DNA from: Stenotrophomonas indicatrix
Lineage (GTDB): Bacteria > Pseudomonadota > Gammaproteobacteria > Xanthomonadales > Xanthomonadaceae
DNA: 64,000 nucleotides
NCBI RefSeq assembly: GCF_002750975.1
Contig: NZ_PEJS01000001.1
Span: forward strand, 4,030,001 to 4,094,000
Direction: 5' to 3'
In this document: positions 24,897 to 32,051 of the stretch, piece after piece
Layout of the letters: the number at the start of each line of letters is the position of its first letter
Position numbering within the stretch: the stretch's first letter is position 1
Notes under the pieces: generated by a model
Databases searched by the model: none
Told to the model about the DNA's origin: nothing
Seen by the model: the letters and a program-made list of their open reading frames with translations, nothing else
Translations under genes and position numbers: made by a program

Positions 24897-27671
24897 TCAG
24901 TGCGCCTCATCCCAATTGCTGCCGGTACCGGTATCGACCACCAACGGCACCCGCAATTGTGCCGCTTGCGACATGCGCTGCACGACATTGCTACGCAGTT
25001 CTTCGATGAAACCGGCCTCGGCTTCGAACACCAGTTCATCGTGCACCTGCAGGATCATCCGCGCCGGTGCGCCGCTGTCACGCAGCCATTTGTCCACATC
25101 GACCATGGCGCGCTTGATGATGTCGGCGGCGGTGCCCTGCATCGGTGCATTGATCGCCGCACGTTCAGCGCCAGCACGCAGGCCCTGGTTACGTGCATGA
25201 ATGTCGTTCAGGTACAGCCGACGACCGAACAGGGTCTCCACGTAGCCCTGCTCGCGGGCCTGCTCGCGCATGCGCTCCATGAAGTCACGCACGCCCGGAT
25301 AGCGGCTGAAGTACAGCGCCACGTAATCCTGCGCCTGGCCGCGGTCGATGCCGAGGTTGCGGGCCAGTCCGAACGCACTCATGCCGTACATCAGGCCGAA
25401 GTTGATCGCCTTGGCCGCGCGACGCTCGTTGCTGGTCACTTCTTCCAGGGTGCGGCCGAACACCTCGGCGGCGGTGGCGCGATGCACGTCGGCGCCCTGC
25501 TCGAAGGCCCGCACCAGGCCCGGGTCTCCGGACAGATGCGCCATGATCCGCAGCTCGATCTGCGAATAGTCGGCCGCCAGCAGCTGGAAGCCTTCCGGGG
25601 CGATGAACGCACGGCGGATGCGGCGGCCATCCTCGGTGCGGATCGGGATGTTCTGCAGGTTCGGATCGGACGAGGACAGGCGGCCGGTGGCGGCACCGGA
25701 CTGGTGGTAGCTGGTGTGCACCCGGCCGGTTTCGGAGTTGACCATCTCCGGCAGCTTGTCGGTATAGGTGCTGCGCAGTTTGGCCAGGCCACGGTACTCG
25801 AGGATCACCCGGGGCAGCTCGTGCTGCTCGGCAATCGCCTCCAGCGCCTCTTCGTTGGTGCTGGGCTGGCCCTTGGGGGTCTTCACCACCGCCGGCAGCT
25901 TCAGCTCGTCGAACAGCACCGCCTGCAGCTGCTTGGGCGAATCCAGGTTGAAGCTGCGCCCGGCCAGTTCGGTGGCCTTCTGCTGCGCGGCCAGCATGCG
26001 CGAGGACAGGTCCTGGCTCTGCCGGCGCAGTTCGTCGGTGTCGATCCGCACGCCATTGGCTTCGATGCTGGCCAGCACCGGCACCAGTGGCATCTCGATG
26101 CTGCGGTACACGCTGTCCAGGGTCGGTTCGGCCAGCAGCTGCGGCTGCAGCGCGTGGTGCAGGCGCAGGGTGATGTCGGCGTCTTCGGCGGCGTAGCGGC
26201 CGGCCTCGTCGATGCCTACCTGCGAGAACGAAATCTGCTTGGCGCCCTTGCCTGCCACGTCCTCGAACTTGATGGTGTTGTAGCCCAGGTAACGCAGGGC
26301 CAGCGAATCCATGTCGTGGCGGGTGGCGGTGGAATTGAGCACGAAGCTCTCAAGCATGGTGTCGTCGTGGTAGCCCTGCACGTCCACGCCATGGCGGCGC
26401 AGCACGTGCAGGTCGTACTTGCCATGCTGGCCCAGCTTCTTCTTCGCCGGGTCCTGCAGCACCGGCCGCAGCGCATCGAGCACCTGTGCCAGCGGCAACT
26501 GTGCCGGCGCGCCGGGATAATCGTGGCCGACCGGGATGTAGGCGGCCTTGCCCGGCTCCACCGCCAGGCTGATGCCGACCAGGCGCGCGCGCATCGCATC
26601 CAGTGCGTCGGTCTCGGTGTCGAAGCTGATCAGGTCAGCCTGCTGCACGCGCGCAACCCAGGCCTGCAGCTGCTCGGTGGTCAGCACGGTCTCGTACTCG
26701 CCGGGCGCCGACAGCGCCGGATCGAGCTCGCCGACGGGCGGCGCTTCGGCGCTGCCACGGGCAAAGCCGGCGGCGGTGCCACGCAGGCTCGGCGTCGCGT
26801 CGTTGGCCACTGCAGGCGCCGGTACCGGCCCGCCCAGCTCCTTCAATGCCTGGGTGAAGCCGTAACGCAGGTACAGCTCGCCCAGGGTGGGCACATCCGG
26901 ATCGCGCAGGGCCAGCGTGGTCGGGCTGGCGTCCAGCGCGACGTCGGTGCGGATGGTCACCAGCTCCTTGTTCAGCGGCAGGCGCTCCAGCGCGGCGCGC
27001 AGGTTTTCGCCGATCTTGCCCTTCATGGTCGGCGCCGCTGCCATCACCCCGTCCAGATGCTGGTATTCGGCCAGCCACTTGGCGGCCGTCTTCGGCCCGC
27101 ACTTCTCCACGCCGGGCACGTTGTCCACGGTATCGCCCATCAGCGCCAGCAGGTCGACGATCTGGTCGGCGCGCACGCCGAACTTGTCCATCACCGCCGC
27201 GTCCGAATCCATGCGGCTGCCGGTCATGGTGTTGACCAGTTCGATGCCCGGCCGGACCAGCTGGGCGAAATCCTTGTCGCCGGTCGAGATGGTGACCTTC
27301 AGGTCCTGTGCCACGCCCTGCAGGGCCAGGGTGCCGATCACATCGTCGGCCTCCACGCCGTCGATGCGCAGGATGCTGATGCCCAGCGCCTCGACGATGC
27401 GGCACATCGGCTCGACCTGGCTGCGCAGTTCATCGGGCATCGGCGGGCGGTTGGCCTTGTACTGGTCGTACAGGTCATCGCGGAAGGTCTTGCCGGGGGC
27501 ATCGACGACGAAGGCGACGTAGGCCGGGCGCTCCTTCAGCGTCGAGCGCAGCATGTTGACCACGCCGAACAGCGCGCCGGTGGGCTCACCCTGTGCATTG
27601 GACAGGGGCGGCAGCGCGTGGAACGCGCGGTACAGGTAACTGGACCCGTCGATCAGGACTAATCTGCTCAT
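24897..27671 (-). CDS. polA: DNA polymerase I
   Basis: This 924-residue protein is of full PolA length with three domains. The 5' nuclease (about 1-300) starts MSRLVLIDGSSYLYRAFHAL. The 3'-5' exonuclease keeps its DxE (FDTETDALD) and YxxxD (YAAEDADIT) motifs, so proofreading looks intact. The polymerase has motif A DYSQIELRIMAHLSGD, motif B RRAAKAINFGLMYG and motif C QVHDELVFE. It fills gaps and removes RNA primers. It is divergent from the DUF2782 lipoprotein gene. Confidence 0.98.
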   Translation of the reverse strand: MSRLVLIDGSSYLYRAFHALPPLSNAQGEPTGALFGVVNMLRSTLKERPAYVAFVVDAPGKTFRDDLYDQYKANRPPMPDELRSQVEPMCRIVEALGISILRIDGVEADDVIGTLALQGVAQDLKVTISTGDKDFAQLVRPGIELVNTMTGSRMDSDAAVMDKFGVRADQIVDLLALMGDTVDNVPGVEKCGPKTAAKWLAEYQHLDGVMAAAPTMKGKIGENLRAALERLPLNKELVTIRTDVALDASPTTLALRDPDVPTLGELYLRYGFTQALKELGGPVPAPAVANDATPSLRGTAAGFARGSAEAPPVGELDPALSAPGEYETVLTTEQLQAWVARVQQADLISFDTETDALDAMRARLVGISLAVEPGKAAYIPVGHDYPGAPAQLPLAQVLDALRPVLQDPAKKKLGQHGKYDLHVLRRHGVDVQGYHDDTMLESFVLNSTATRHDMDSLALRYLGYNTIKFEDVAGKGAKQISFSQVGIDEAGRYAAEDADITLRLHHALQPQLLAEPTLDSVYRSIEMPLVPVLASIEANGVRIDTDELRRQSQDLSSRMLAAQQKATELAGRSFNLDSPKQLQAVLFDELKLPAVVKTPKGQPSTNEEALEAIAEQHELPRVILEYRGLAKLRSTYTDKLPEMVNSETGRVHTSYHQSGAATGRLSSSDPNLQNIPIRTEDGRRIRRAFIAPEGFQLLAADYSQIELRIMAHLSGDPGLVRAFEQGADVHRATAAEVFGRTLEEVTSNERRAAKAINFGLMYGMSAFGLARNLGIDRGQAQDYVALYFSRYPGVRDFMERMREQAREQGYVETLFGRRLYLNDIHARNQGLRAGAERAAINAPMQGTAADIIKRAMVDVDKWLRDSGAPARMILQVHDELVFEAEAGFIEELRSNVVQRMSQAAQLRVPLVVDTGTGSNWDEAH

Positions 27672-27768
27672 GTGTCGATTCTACGCGCCTGTTCCTGCAT
27701 CGCGGCGACACGGCAGCGACGCGGCGTTGGGGCATAATCAAGGCTCTTTCCAGGCAAAGGCCCCGCCG

Positions 27769-28053
27769 ATGAAGACCCTGATGCTGGCTTCCCTGCTCCT
27801 GCTTGCTGGCTGCGCCAGCATGGGCGGCGCGGGCGCTCCCCCGGTGGACGTCAAGGGCGCCGATGTTTCCAAGCGCACGATGGACAACGGCGACACCATC
27901 GAGGAATACCGGGTGTCCGGCCAGTTGCGCATGGTCAAGGTGACGCCGGCACGCGGCGCCCCGTTCTACATGTATGACAAGAACGGCGATGGCCGCTTCG
28001 ACAATGACAAGGATGGCGTGTCGCCGGTGTACTGGAAGCTGTACAGCTGGTGA
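27769..28053 (+). CDS. DUF2782-family small lipoprotein
   Basis: The 94-residue protein starts MKTLMLASLLLLAGCAS; the lipobox LAGC places the lipidated Cys at residue 15. The mature part (DTIEEYRVSGQLRMVKVTPARGAPFYMYDKNGDGRFDNDKDGVSPVYWKLYSW) matches the DUF2782 family that sits beside polA in Gammaproteobacteria. DKNGDGRFDND looks like a calcium-binding loop. Function is unknown. A CATAAT element at 27733-27738 may be the -10. Confidence 0.88.
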   Translation: MKTLMLASLLLLAGCASMGGAGAPPVDVKGADVSKRTMDNGDTIEEYRVSGQLRMVKVTPARGAPFYMYDKNGDGRFDNDKDGVSPVYWKLYSW

Positions 28054-28060
28054 TGTGGCC

Positions 28061-28099
28061 GGGGTCGGATCCCTTTCCCCGGGAAAGGGCTCTGACCCC
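28061..28099. repeat. GGGGTCGGATCC-type imperfect palindrome
   Basis: The segment GGGGTCGGATCCCTTTCCCC pairs with a following GGGAAAGGGCTCTGACCCC, giving an imperfect palindrome. The same element recurs at 37421-37456 and 52950-52975, always just outside a gene end, so it is a second dispersed repeat family, possibly acting as a terminator. Confidence 0.6.
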
Positions 28100-28118
28100 A
28101 TCAAGGCGATCGGCACGG

Positions 28119-28476
28119 CCCTATCCACGCATGGCGTGGATCTACTGGGCATTGCGGTGGCCCTATCCACGCATGGCGTGGATCTACTGGGCATTGCGGT
28201 GGCCCCATCCACGCATGGCGTGGATCTACTGCGCATTGCGGTGGCCCCATCCACGCATGGCGTGGATCTACTGGGCATTGCGGTGGCCCCATCCACGCAT
28301 GGCGTGGATCTACTGGGCATTGCGGTGGCCCCATCCACGCATGGCATGGACCTACTGGGCATTGCGGTGGCCCCATCCACGCATGGCGTGGTTCTACTGG
28401 GCATTGCGGTGGCCCCATCCACGCATGGCGTGGATCTTTGACGGTGAACTGGAGTAGTTCCACGCCATGCGTGGAT
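28119..28476 (-). repeat. tandem array of SMAG repeats, 42-bp period
   Basis: Eight units begin at 28119, 28161, 28203, 28245, 28287, 28329, 28371 and 28413. Each unit has the palindrome ATCCACGC-ATG-GCGTGGAT followed by CTAC (GTAG on the minus strand) and a 19-base spacer, TGGGCATTGCGGTGGCCCC or a variant. The eighth unit is cut off at about 28438. A ninth, inverted GTAG copy lies at 28454-28476. Spacers are nearly identical, so this is not CRISPR. The 42-bp period keeps reading frames open, but no ribosome site or start supports a gene. Confidence 0.9.
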
Positions 28477-28493
28477 GCTCTTCGGGCCGCCGA

Positions 28494-28530
28494 TAAAAAA
28501 CAACGCCGGCGCGCATCCTGCGGCCGGCGT
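28494..28530 (-). terminator. Rho-independent terminator of the universal stress gene
   Basis: On the minus strand ACGCCGGC and GCCGGCGT form an 8-bp stem around a 12-base loop, followed by TGTTTTTTAT. It lies about 30 bases after the stop of the universal stress protein gene. Confidence 0.85.
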
Positions 28531-28559
28531 CGGGTCCCCTCCCCGGGAACGCTTCCGTA

Positions 28560-29006
28560 TCAGCGGATGACCAGCACCGGCAGCGTGCTGCGCGCCAGCA
28601 CCTCGGCGGTCTGGCTGCCCAGCAGCACGCGGGTGACGCCGCGGCGGCCGTGCGAGGTCATTACGATCAGATCGCTGTTGCGCTGGCCCGCCGTCTCGAT
28701 GATGCCGTCGGCCGCGTAGCGGTCCAGCACATGCACCGGATTGGCGGCGATGCCCTGCTCGGCCGCCTTGGCCAGGGCCGGCTGCAGCACCTTCTGCGCG
28801 CCTTCCTCGCGGTCGGCCTTGTACTCCGGGCTGTTCATGTAGCCCACGCTCCAGCCCATGGCGTCGTACATGCCGACGGCCCAAGGCTCGGAGACGGTGA
28901 CGATGTCGACCTCGGCGTTGAGGTCCTTGGCCAGCTCCAGGCCCTTGGCCAGGCCCTTGTCGGCCAGCTCCGAGCCATCGGTGGCGATCAGGATGCGCTT
29001 GTACAT
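28560..29006 (-). CDS. universal stress protein (UspA family)
   Basis: The 148-residue protein starts MYKRILIATDGSELADKGL and ends with the ATP-binding pattern MTSHGRRGVTRVLLGSQTAEVLARSTLPVLVIR, i.e. G-2x-G-9x-G(S/T). Family members bind ATP and protect cells during stress; the exact role is not shown by sequence. The start at 29006 is the usual family start; the gene is monocistronic with its own terminator. Confidence 0.93.
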   Translation of the reverse strand: MYKRILIATDGSELADKGLAKGLELAKDLNAEVDIVTVSEPWAVGMYDAMGWSVGYMNSPEYKADREEGAQKVLQPALAKAAEQGIAANPVHVLDRYAADGIIETAGQRNSDLIVMTSHGRRGVTRVLLGSQTAEVLARSTLPVLVIR

Positions 29007-29170
29007 GGTGGGGCTCCGCGGTGATCCAGCCAGTGGGAACGACACCATTACACAGCCTGTGTGGAGATCGTGCCTTGCGCAGGATCAATCCGGCAGCGCG
29101 CAGCGATGCCTGCGCAGCGCGGCATGATCGGCCGACGCGCCCAGGATCGACAGGCGACTGGAATGCTCCG

Positions 29171-29193
29171 GTAGCGCCGGGCCACGCCCGGCG
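29171..29193 (+). repeat. SMAG-type palindrome
   Basis: GTAGCGCCGGGCCACGCCCG followed by GCG, a GTAG-headed palindrome with a T-to-C change in the loop. It lies just beyond the rtcA stop and could protect or end the rtc transcript. Confidence 0.8.
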
Positions 29194-29198
29194 GGCAC

Positions 29199-30215
29199 TC
29201 AGGCCTGCACCGTCACCCGCCAGCCACCGTCGTGCGGCTGCCAGTCGAATTCCACCGGCAGGAACTTCTCGATCAACCGCGCATTGCTGACCAGGTGATC
29301 GCTCAGCACGTGGGTGGTGAACGCGCCGCCGCCTGCCAGCGCCATCGGCAGCAGCAACTGGTCGGACAGGTACTCGCCAACAGCACCGGTCCCGTCCAGG
29401 TACTGCTTGACCTGCCCGGCCAGGCGCGCCCCGACCTGCTCGGCGGAGACACTGCGCTCGCCGTGGCCGCTGAACACCTCCACGTGATCACCATGACGCA
29501 CGCGCACCAGGGCGACGTTGCCCGGTCCCAGCGCCGGCCGTATCGACTGCACGTTGCGCGGGTGCGGGTCCACGCCCAGCGTCTCGGCCAGTACCTGCAG
29601 TTCGCGCAGACCGATGCCGCTGGACAGGCCGGACATCAGCACCTGTGCCTCGATCGCCTGCAACGGTGCACGCACCTCCAACGACGGCGGCTGCAACGCC
29701 GCGCACGGCTGCACCTGCACCTCCATCACGCCGCCACCGGCTGGATGGAAACCGTGCTGCAGCAGCTGCATCGACGCCTGCACGCCCATCCGGCCCAGCG
29801 CCGGCAGATAGCTTTGCGCGATGAAATCCGCGCTGGGTGCCAGCGGATTGTGGGTACCGCCTTCCAGGCGCAGCTGCGAGGGCCCCTGCGCGCGCCACAG
29901 CGCGGGGAGCACGGTCTGCAGCACCAGCGTGCCCGAGCCGGCGCTGCCGGTCGCGAAGTGGTAGGTGCCGGCGCTCACCCGCCCCGGCTCGAAACGCAGC
30001 GAGGTAGCGCCCAGTTCTGCACCGTGCACACAGGCGTTGCCGACCCGCGCCGCAGCGTTCACCGCGGTCAGGTGCTGGCGCATCAACCCCGGCTTGCGCC
30101 GGATCGCGCGGATGTTGTGCAGCGTGAAGCCGGTGCCGGTGCACAGGCTCAGGGTCAGTGCCGAGCGCAGCAGCTGTCCGCCTCCGTGCCCGCCATCCAG
30201 TTCAATCATGTCCAT
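29199..30215 (-). CDS. rtcA: RNA 3'-terminal phosphate cyclase
   Basis: The 338-residue protein starts MDMIELDGGHGGGQLLRSALTLSL, the RtcA signature, behind a strong GGAGG ribosome site. The C-terminal block TTHVLSDHLVSN carries the catalytic His (residue 307) that is adenylylated. RtcA turns RNA 3'-phosphates (or 2'-phosphates) into 2',3'-cyclic phosphates with ATP and also adenylylates 5'-phosphates. It is the last gene of the rsr-Y RNA-rtcB-rtcA operon. Confidence 0.96.
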   Translation of the reverse strand: MDMIELDGGHGGGQLLRSALTLSLCTGTGFTLHNIRAIRRKPGLMRQHLTAVNAAARVGNACVHGAELGATSLRFEPGRVSAGTYHFATGSAGSGTLVLQTVLPALWRAQGPSQLRLEGGTHNPLAPSADFIAQSYLPALGRMGVQASMQLLQHGFHPAGGGVMEVQVQPCAALQPPSLEVRAPLQAIEAQVLMSGLSSGIGLRELQVLAETLGVDPHPRNVQSIRPALGPGNVALVRVRHGDHVEVFSGHGERSVSAEQVGARLAGQVKQYLDGTGAVGEYLSDQLLLPMALAGGGAFTTHVLSDHLVSNARLIEKFLPVEFDWQPHDGGWRVTVQA

Positions 30216-30296
30216 CTGTCTGTTCCTCCGTGCCCGTTGTTCGATGCCGGGCCTTGCTGCCGTGCGCGGCGCAGTGTACGCCGCGCACGGGTTGCC

Positions 30297-31523
30297 TCAT
30301 CCCTTCACGCACACCACCTGGCGCAGCGTGTGCACGATCTCGACCAGATCGCGCTGGGCCTCCATGACTGCCTCGATCGGCTTGTAGGCCGCCGGCGATT
30401 CATCCACCACCTCCGCATCCTTGCGGCACTCCACGTGCGCGGTGGCCTTGGCGTGGTCATCCACCGTGATCAGCTTGCGTGCCTGGGTACGGCTCATCAC
30501 GCGGCCGGCACCGTGGCTGCAGCTGTGGAAGCTGTCCTCGTTGCCGAGGCCACGCACGATGAAGCTCTTGGCCCCCATGCTGCCCGGAATGATGCCCAGT
30601 TCGCCCTTGCGCGCACTCACCGCGCCCTTGCGGGTCAGCATCACTTCCTTGCCGAAGTGGGTCTCGCGGTTCACGTAGTTGTGGTGGCAGTTCACCGCCT
30701 CGGCCTCGGCCTCGAACGGCTTGCTGATCACCGTACGCACCGCGGCCACCACGTTGCGCATCATCACCTCGCGATTCATGCGTGCGAAACGCTGCGCCCA
30801 GTCCACCGCGAACACATAGTCGCCGTAGTACTGGCTGCCCTCGGGCAGGTAGGCCAGGTCCTGGTCGGGCAGGTTGATCATCCAGCGGCGCATTTCCTGC
30901 TTGGCCAGCTCGATGAAGTAGGTGCCGATGGCATTGCCTACGCCACGCGAACCGGAGTGCAGCATGAACCACACGCGCTGCTCCTGGTCCAGGCAGACCT
31001 CGACGAAGTGGTTGCCGGTACCCAGCGTTCCCAGGTGCTTGAGGTTGTTGGTGTTCTTCAGGCGCGGGTGACGCTCGCAGATCAATGCGAAGTCATCCAC
31101 CAGCTGCGCCCAGCCTTCCACCGCCAGTTCGGGCGGCGTGTCCCAACTGCCCTTGTCACGGCCCCCGCGGGTGACGCTGCGGCCGTGCGGCACCGCCCGC
31201 TCGATCGCGCTGCGCACCGCCGACAGGTTGTCCGGCAGGTCGCTGGCAACCAGCGTGGTGCGCACCGCGATCATGCCGCAGCCGATGTCCACGCCCACGG
31301 CTGCAGGAATGATCGCGCCGATGGTCGGCACCACCGAACCCACGGTCGCGCCCTTGCCCAGGTGCACGTCGGGCATCACCGAGATCCACTTGTGGATGAA
31401 GGGCAGCTTGGCGATGTTCTGCAGCTGCTCGCGCGCCTGGTCTTCCAGCGGCACGCCGCGGGTCCACAGCTTGATCGGTGCAGCGCCCGGCTGCTGGATC
31501 ACGTCGTAATTGAGGGTGGTCAT
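30297..31523 (-). CDS. rtcB: RNA-splicing/repair ligase RtcB
   Basis: At 408 residues it equals the length of E. coli RtcB. It keeps GVDIGCGM (Asp79, Cys82; manganese ligands) and FHSCSHGAGR with the His that accepts GMP. RtcB joins 3'-phosphate or 2',3'-cyclic-phosphate ends to 5'-OH ends using GTP. The ATG at 31523 follows AAAGGA with 9-base spacing, right after the third Y-RNA-like element, so it lies on the same transcript as those RNAs. Confidence 0.97.
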   Translation of the reverse strand: MTTLNYDVIQQPGAAPIKLWTRGVPLEDQAREQLQNIAKLPFIHKWISVMPDVHLGKGATVGSVVPTIGAIIPAAVGVDIGCGMIAVRTTLVASDLPDNLSAVRSAIERAVPHGRSVTRGGRDKGSWDTPPELAVEGWAQLVDDFALICERHPRLKNTNNLKHLGTLGTGNHFVEVCLDQEQRVWFMLHSGSRGVGNAIGTYFIELAKQEMRRWMINLPDQDLAYLPEGSQYYGDYVFAVDWAQRFARMNREVMMRNVVAAVRTVISKPFEAEAEAVNCHHNYVNRETHFGKEVMLTRKGAVSARKGELGIIPGSMGAKSFIVRGLGNEDSFHSCSHGAGRVMSRTQARKLITVDDHAKATAHVECRKDAEVVDESPAAYKPIEAVMEAQRDLVEIVHTLRQVVCVKG

Positions 31524-31563
31524 GGTGATGTTTCCTTTCATCCAAAGCAAAAACAAAGAAGGT

Positions 31564-31676
31564 GCGGTGACAAAGGGGGTGGAACATTCCGTCACCCGCG
31601 TTGCCGCGGAGGACGGCCGGGACTTGAACCCGACCCCGAAGGGCTTCCGATGTAGTTCCACCTGCATTCCCCGCGC
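31564..31676 (-). ncRNA. Y-RNA-like element C (tRNA-mimic family, partial mimic)
   Basis: About 112 nt between element B and rtcB. The Y stem is GGTGGAAC (31662-31655) paired with GTTCCACC (31585-31578), preceded by the shared box GAATGCNGGWGGAACTACA. The outer stem GCGGGGA/TCACCGC has one mismatch. The interior holds CCC-TTCG-GGG, a T-arm-like hairpin CGGG-TTCAAGT-CCCG (31632-31618) and a hairpin capped by GCAA (CCGCG-GCAA-CGCGG). There is no D arm. A U-rich tail (CCTTCTTTGTTTTTGC) follows. Confidence 0.78.
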
Positions 31677-31690
31677 AACGAAAGCGAAGG

Positions 31691-31830
31691 TGCCGGCAGC
31701 ACGACAAGAATCTGGAGGAACATCCTGCTCTACCACTGAGCTACTGCCGCGTTGCCGTGGCAGGCGGGAGTCGAACCCGCGACCTGGAGCTTAAGGGGCT
31801 GTAGTTCCTCCGGCATTCGCGCTGCCGGCA
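31691..31830 (-). ncRNA. Y-RNA-like element B with circularly permuted tRNA mimic
   Basis: About 140 nt. The outer stem is 14 bp (TGCCGGCAGCGCGA against TCGTGCTGCCGGCA, one G-U pair); the Y stem is GGAGGAAC (31811-31804) with GTTCCTCC (31721-31714). Between them, in order: AGGTC like a tRNA variable loop, the T arm GCGGG-TTCGACT-CCCGC (31780-31764), CTGCC, ACGGCAACGC, GGCAG (an acceptor stem closed by GCAA), TA (U8, A9), and the D arm GCTC-AGTGGTA-GAGC (31741-31727). This is a tRNA opened at the anticodon arm and closed at the acceptor end. Confidence 0.82.
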
Positions 31831-31840
31831 TTGAAGCGGT

Positions 31841-31858
31841 GGCACCGTTGCCGGTGCC
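31841..31858 (-). other. perfect hairpin between Y-RNA-like elements A and B
   Basis: GGCACCG-GCAA-CGGTGCC on the minus strand is a perfect 7-bp stem with a GNRA tetraloop. It stands alone between the two RNA elements and could be a processing or spacing element of the polycistronic transcript. No T-run follows, so it is not a simple terminator. Confidence 0.6.
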
Positions 31859-31870
31859 GTTTGAAAAGGT

Positions 31871-31979
31871 GCGGTGACAAGGGAGGTGGAACGTCTGCTT
31901 CCCCACGACAGGCAGGAAACGCGGGACTCGAACCCGACCCCGAAGGGACAACCAATGTAGTTCCACCAGCATTCACCGC
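31871..31979 (-). ncRNA. Y-RNA-like element A (tRNA-mimic family, partial mimic)
   Basis: About 109 nt, first RNA element after rsr. The outer stem GCGGTGA/TCACCGC is a perfect 7 bp; the Y stem is GGTGGAAC (31967-31960) with GTTCCACC (31892-31885). Inside are CCC-TTCG-GGG and a T-arm-like hairpin CGGG-TTCGAGT-CCCG (31936-31922), which together resemble the long variable arm plus T arm of class II tRNAs. A 6-bp GTTTCC/GGAAGC hairpin follows; no D arm. The end reads GCACCTTTTC, matching the tails of B and C. Confidence 0.78.
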
Positions 31980-32000
31980 GAAAACGAATTCCTGGCCCTG

Positions 32001-32026
32001 CCCGGCTGGCCCCATTGCCAGCCGGG
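32001..32026 (-). other. strong hairpin just after rsr
   Basis: CCCGGCTGGC-AATGGG-GCCAGCCGGG is a perfect 10-bp stem with a 6-base loop, 25 bases after the rsr stop. No U-run follows, so it may be a 3'-end stabiliser or partial terminator separating the rsr message from the Y-RNA segment rather than a full terminator. Confidence 0.6.
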
Positions 32027-32051
32027 CGGTCCGTGCGGCCTCCCTGCCGCC

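Noticed and set aside
27974..28463. Open frames on both strands through the repeat array.
   Set aside because: The 42-bp period is divisible by three, which keeps frames open; no ribosome site or conserved product supports a gene.
28119..28476. Repeated units look like a CRISPR array.
   Set aside because: The spacers are almost identical and the repeat is a SMAG palindrome; no cas genes are nearby.
31727..31780. T-arm and D-arm sequences suggest a tRNA gene.
   Set aside because: The arms occur in the wrong order, with no anticodon and no CCA-type end, and the ends are closed by a GCAA loop. They are part of Y-RNA element B, not a functional tRNA.
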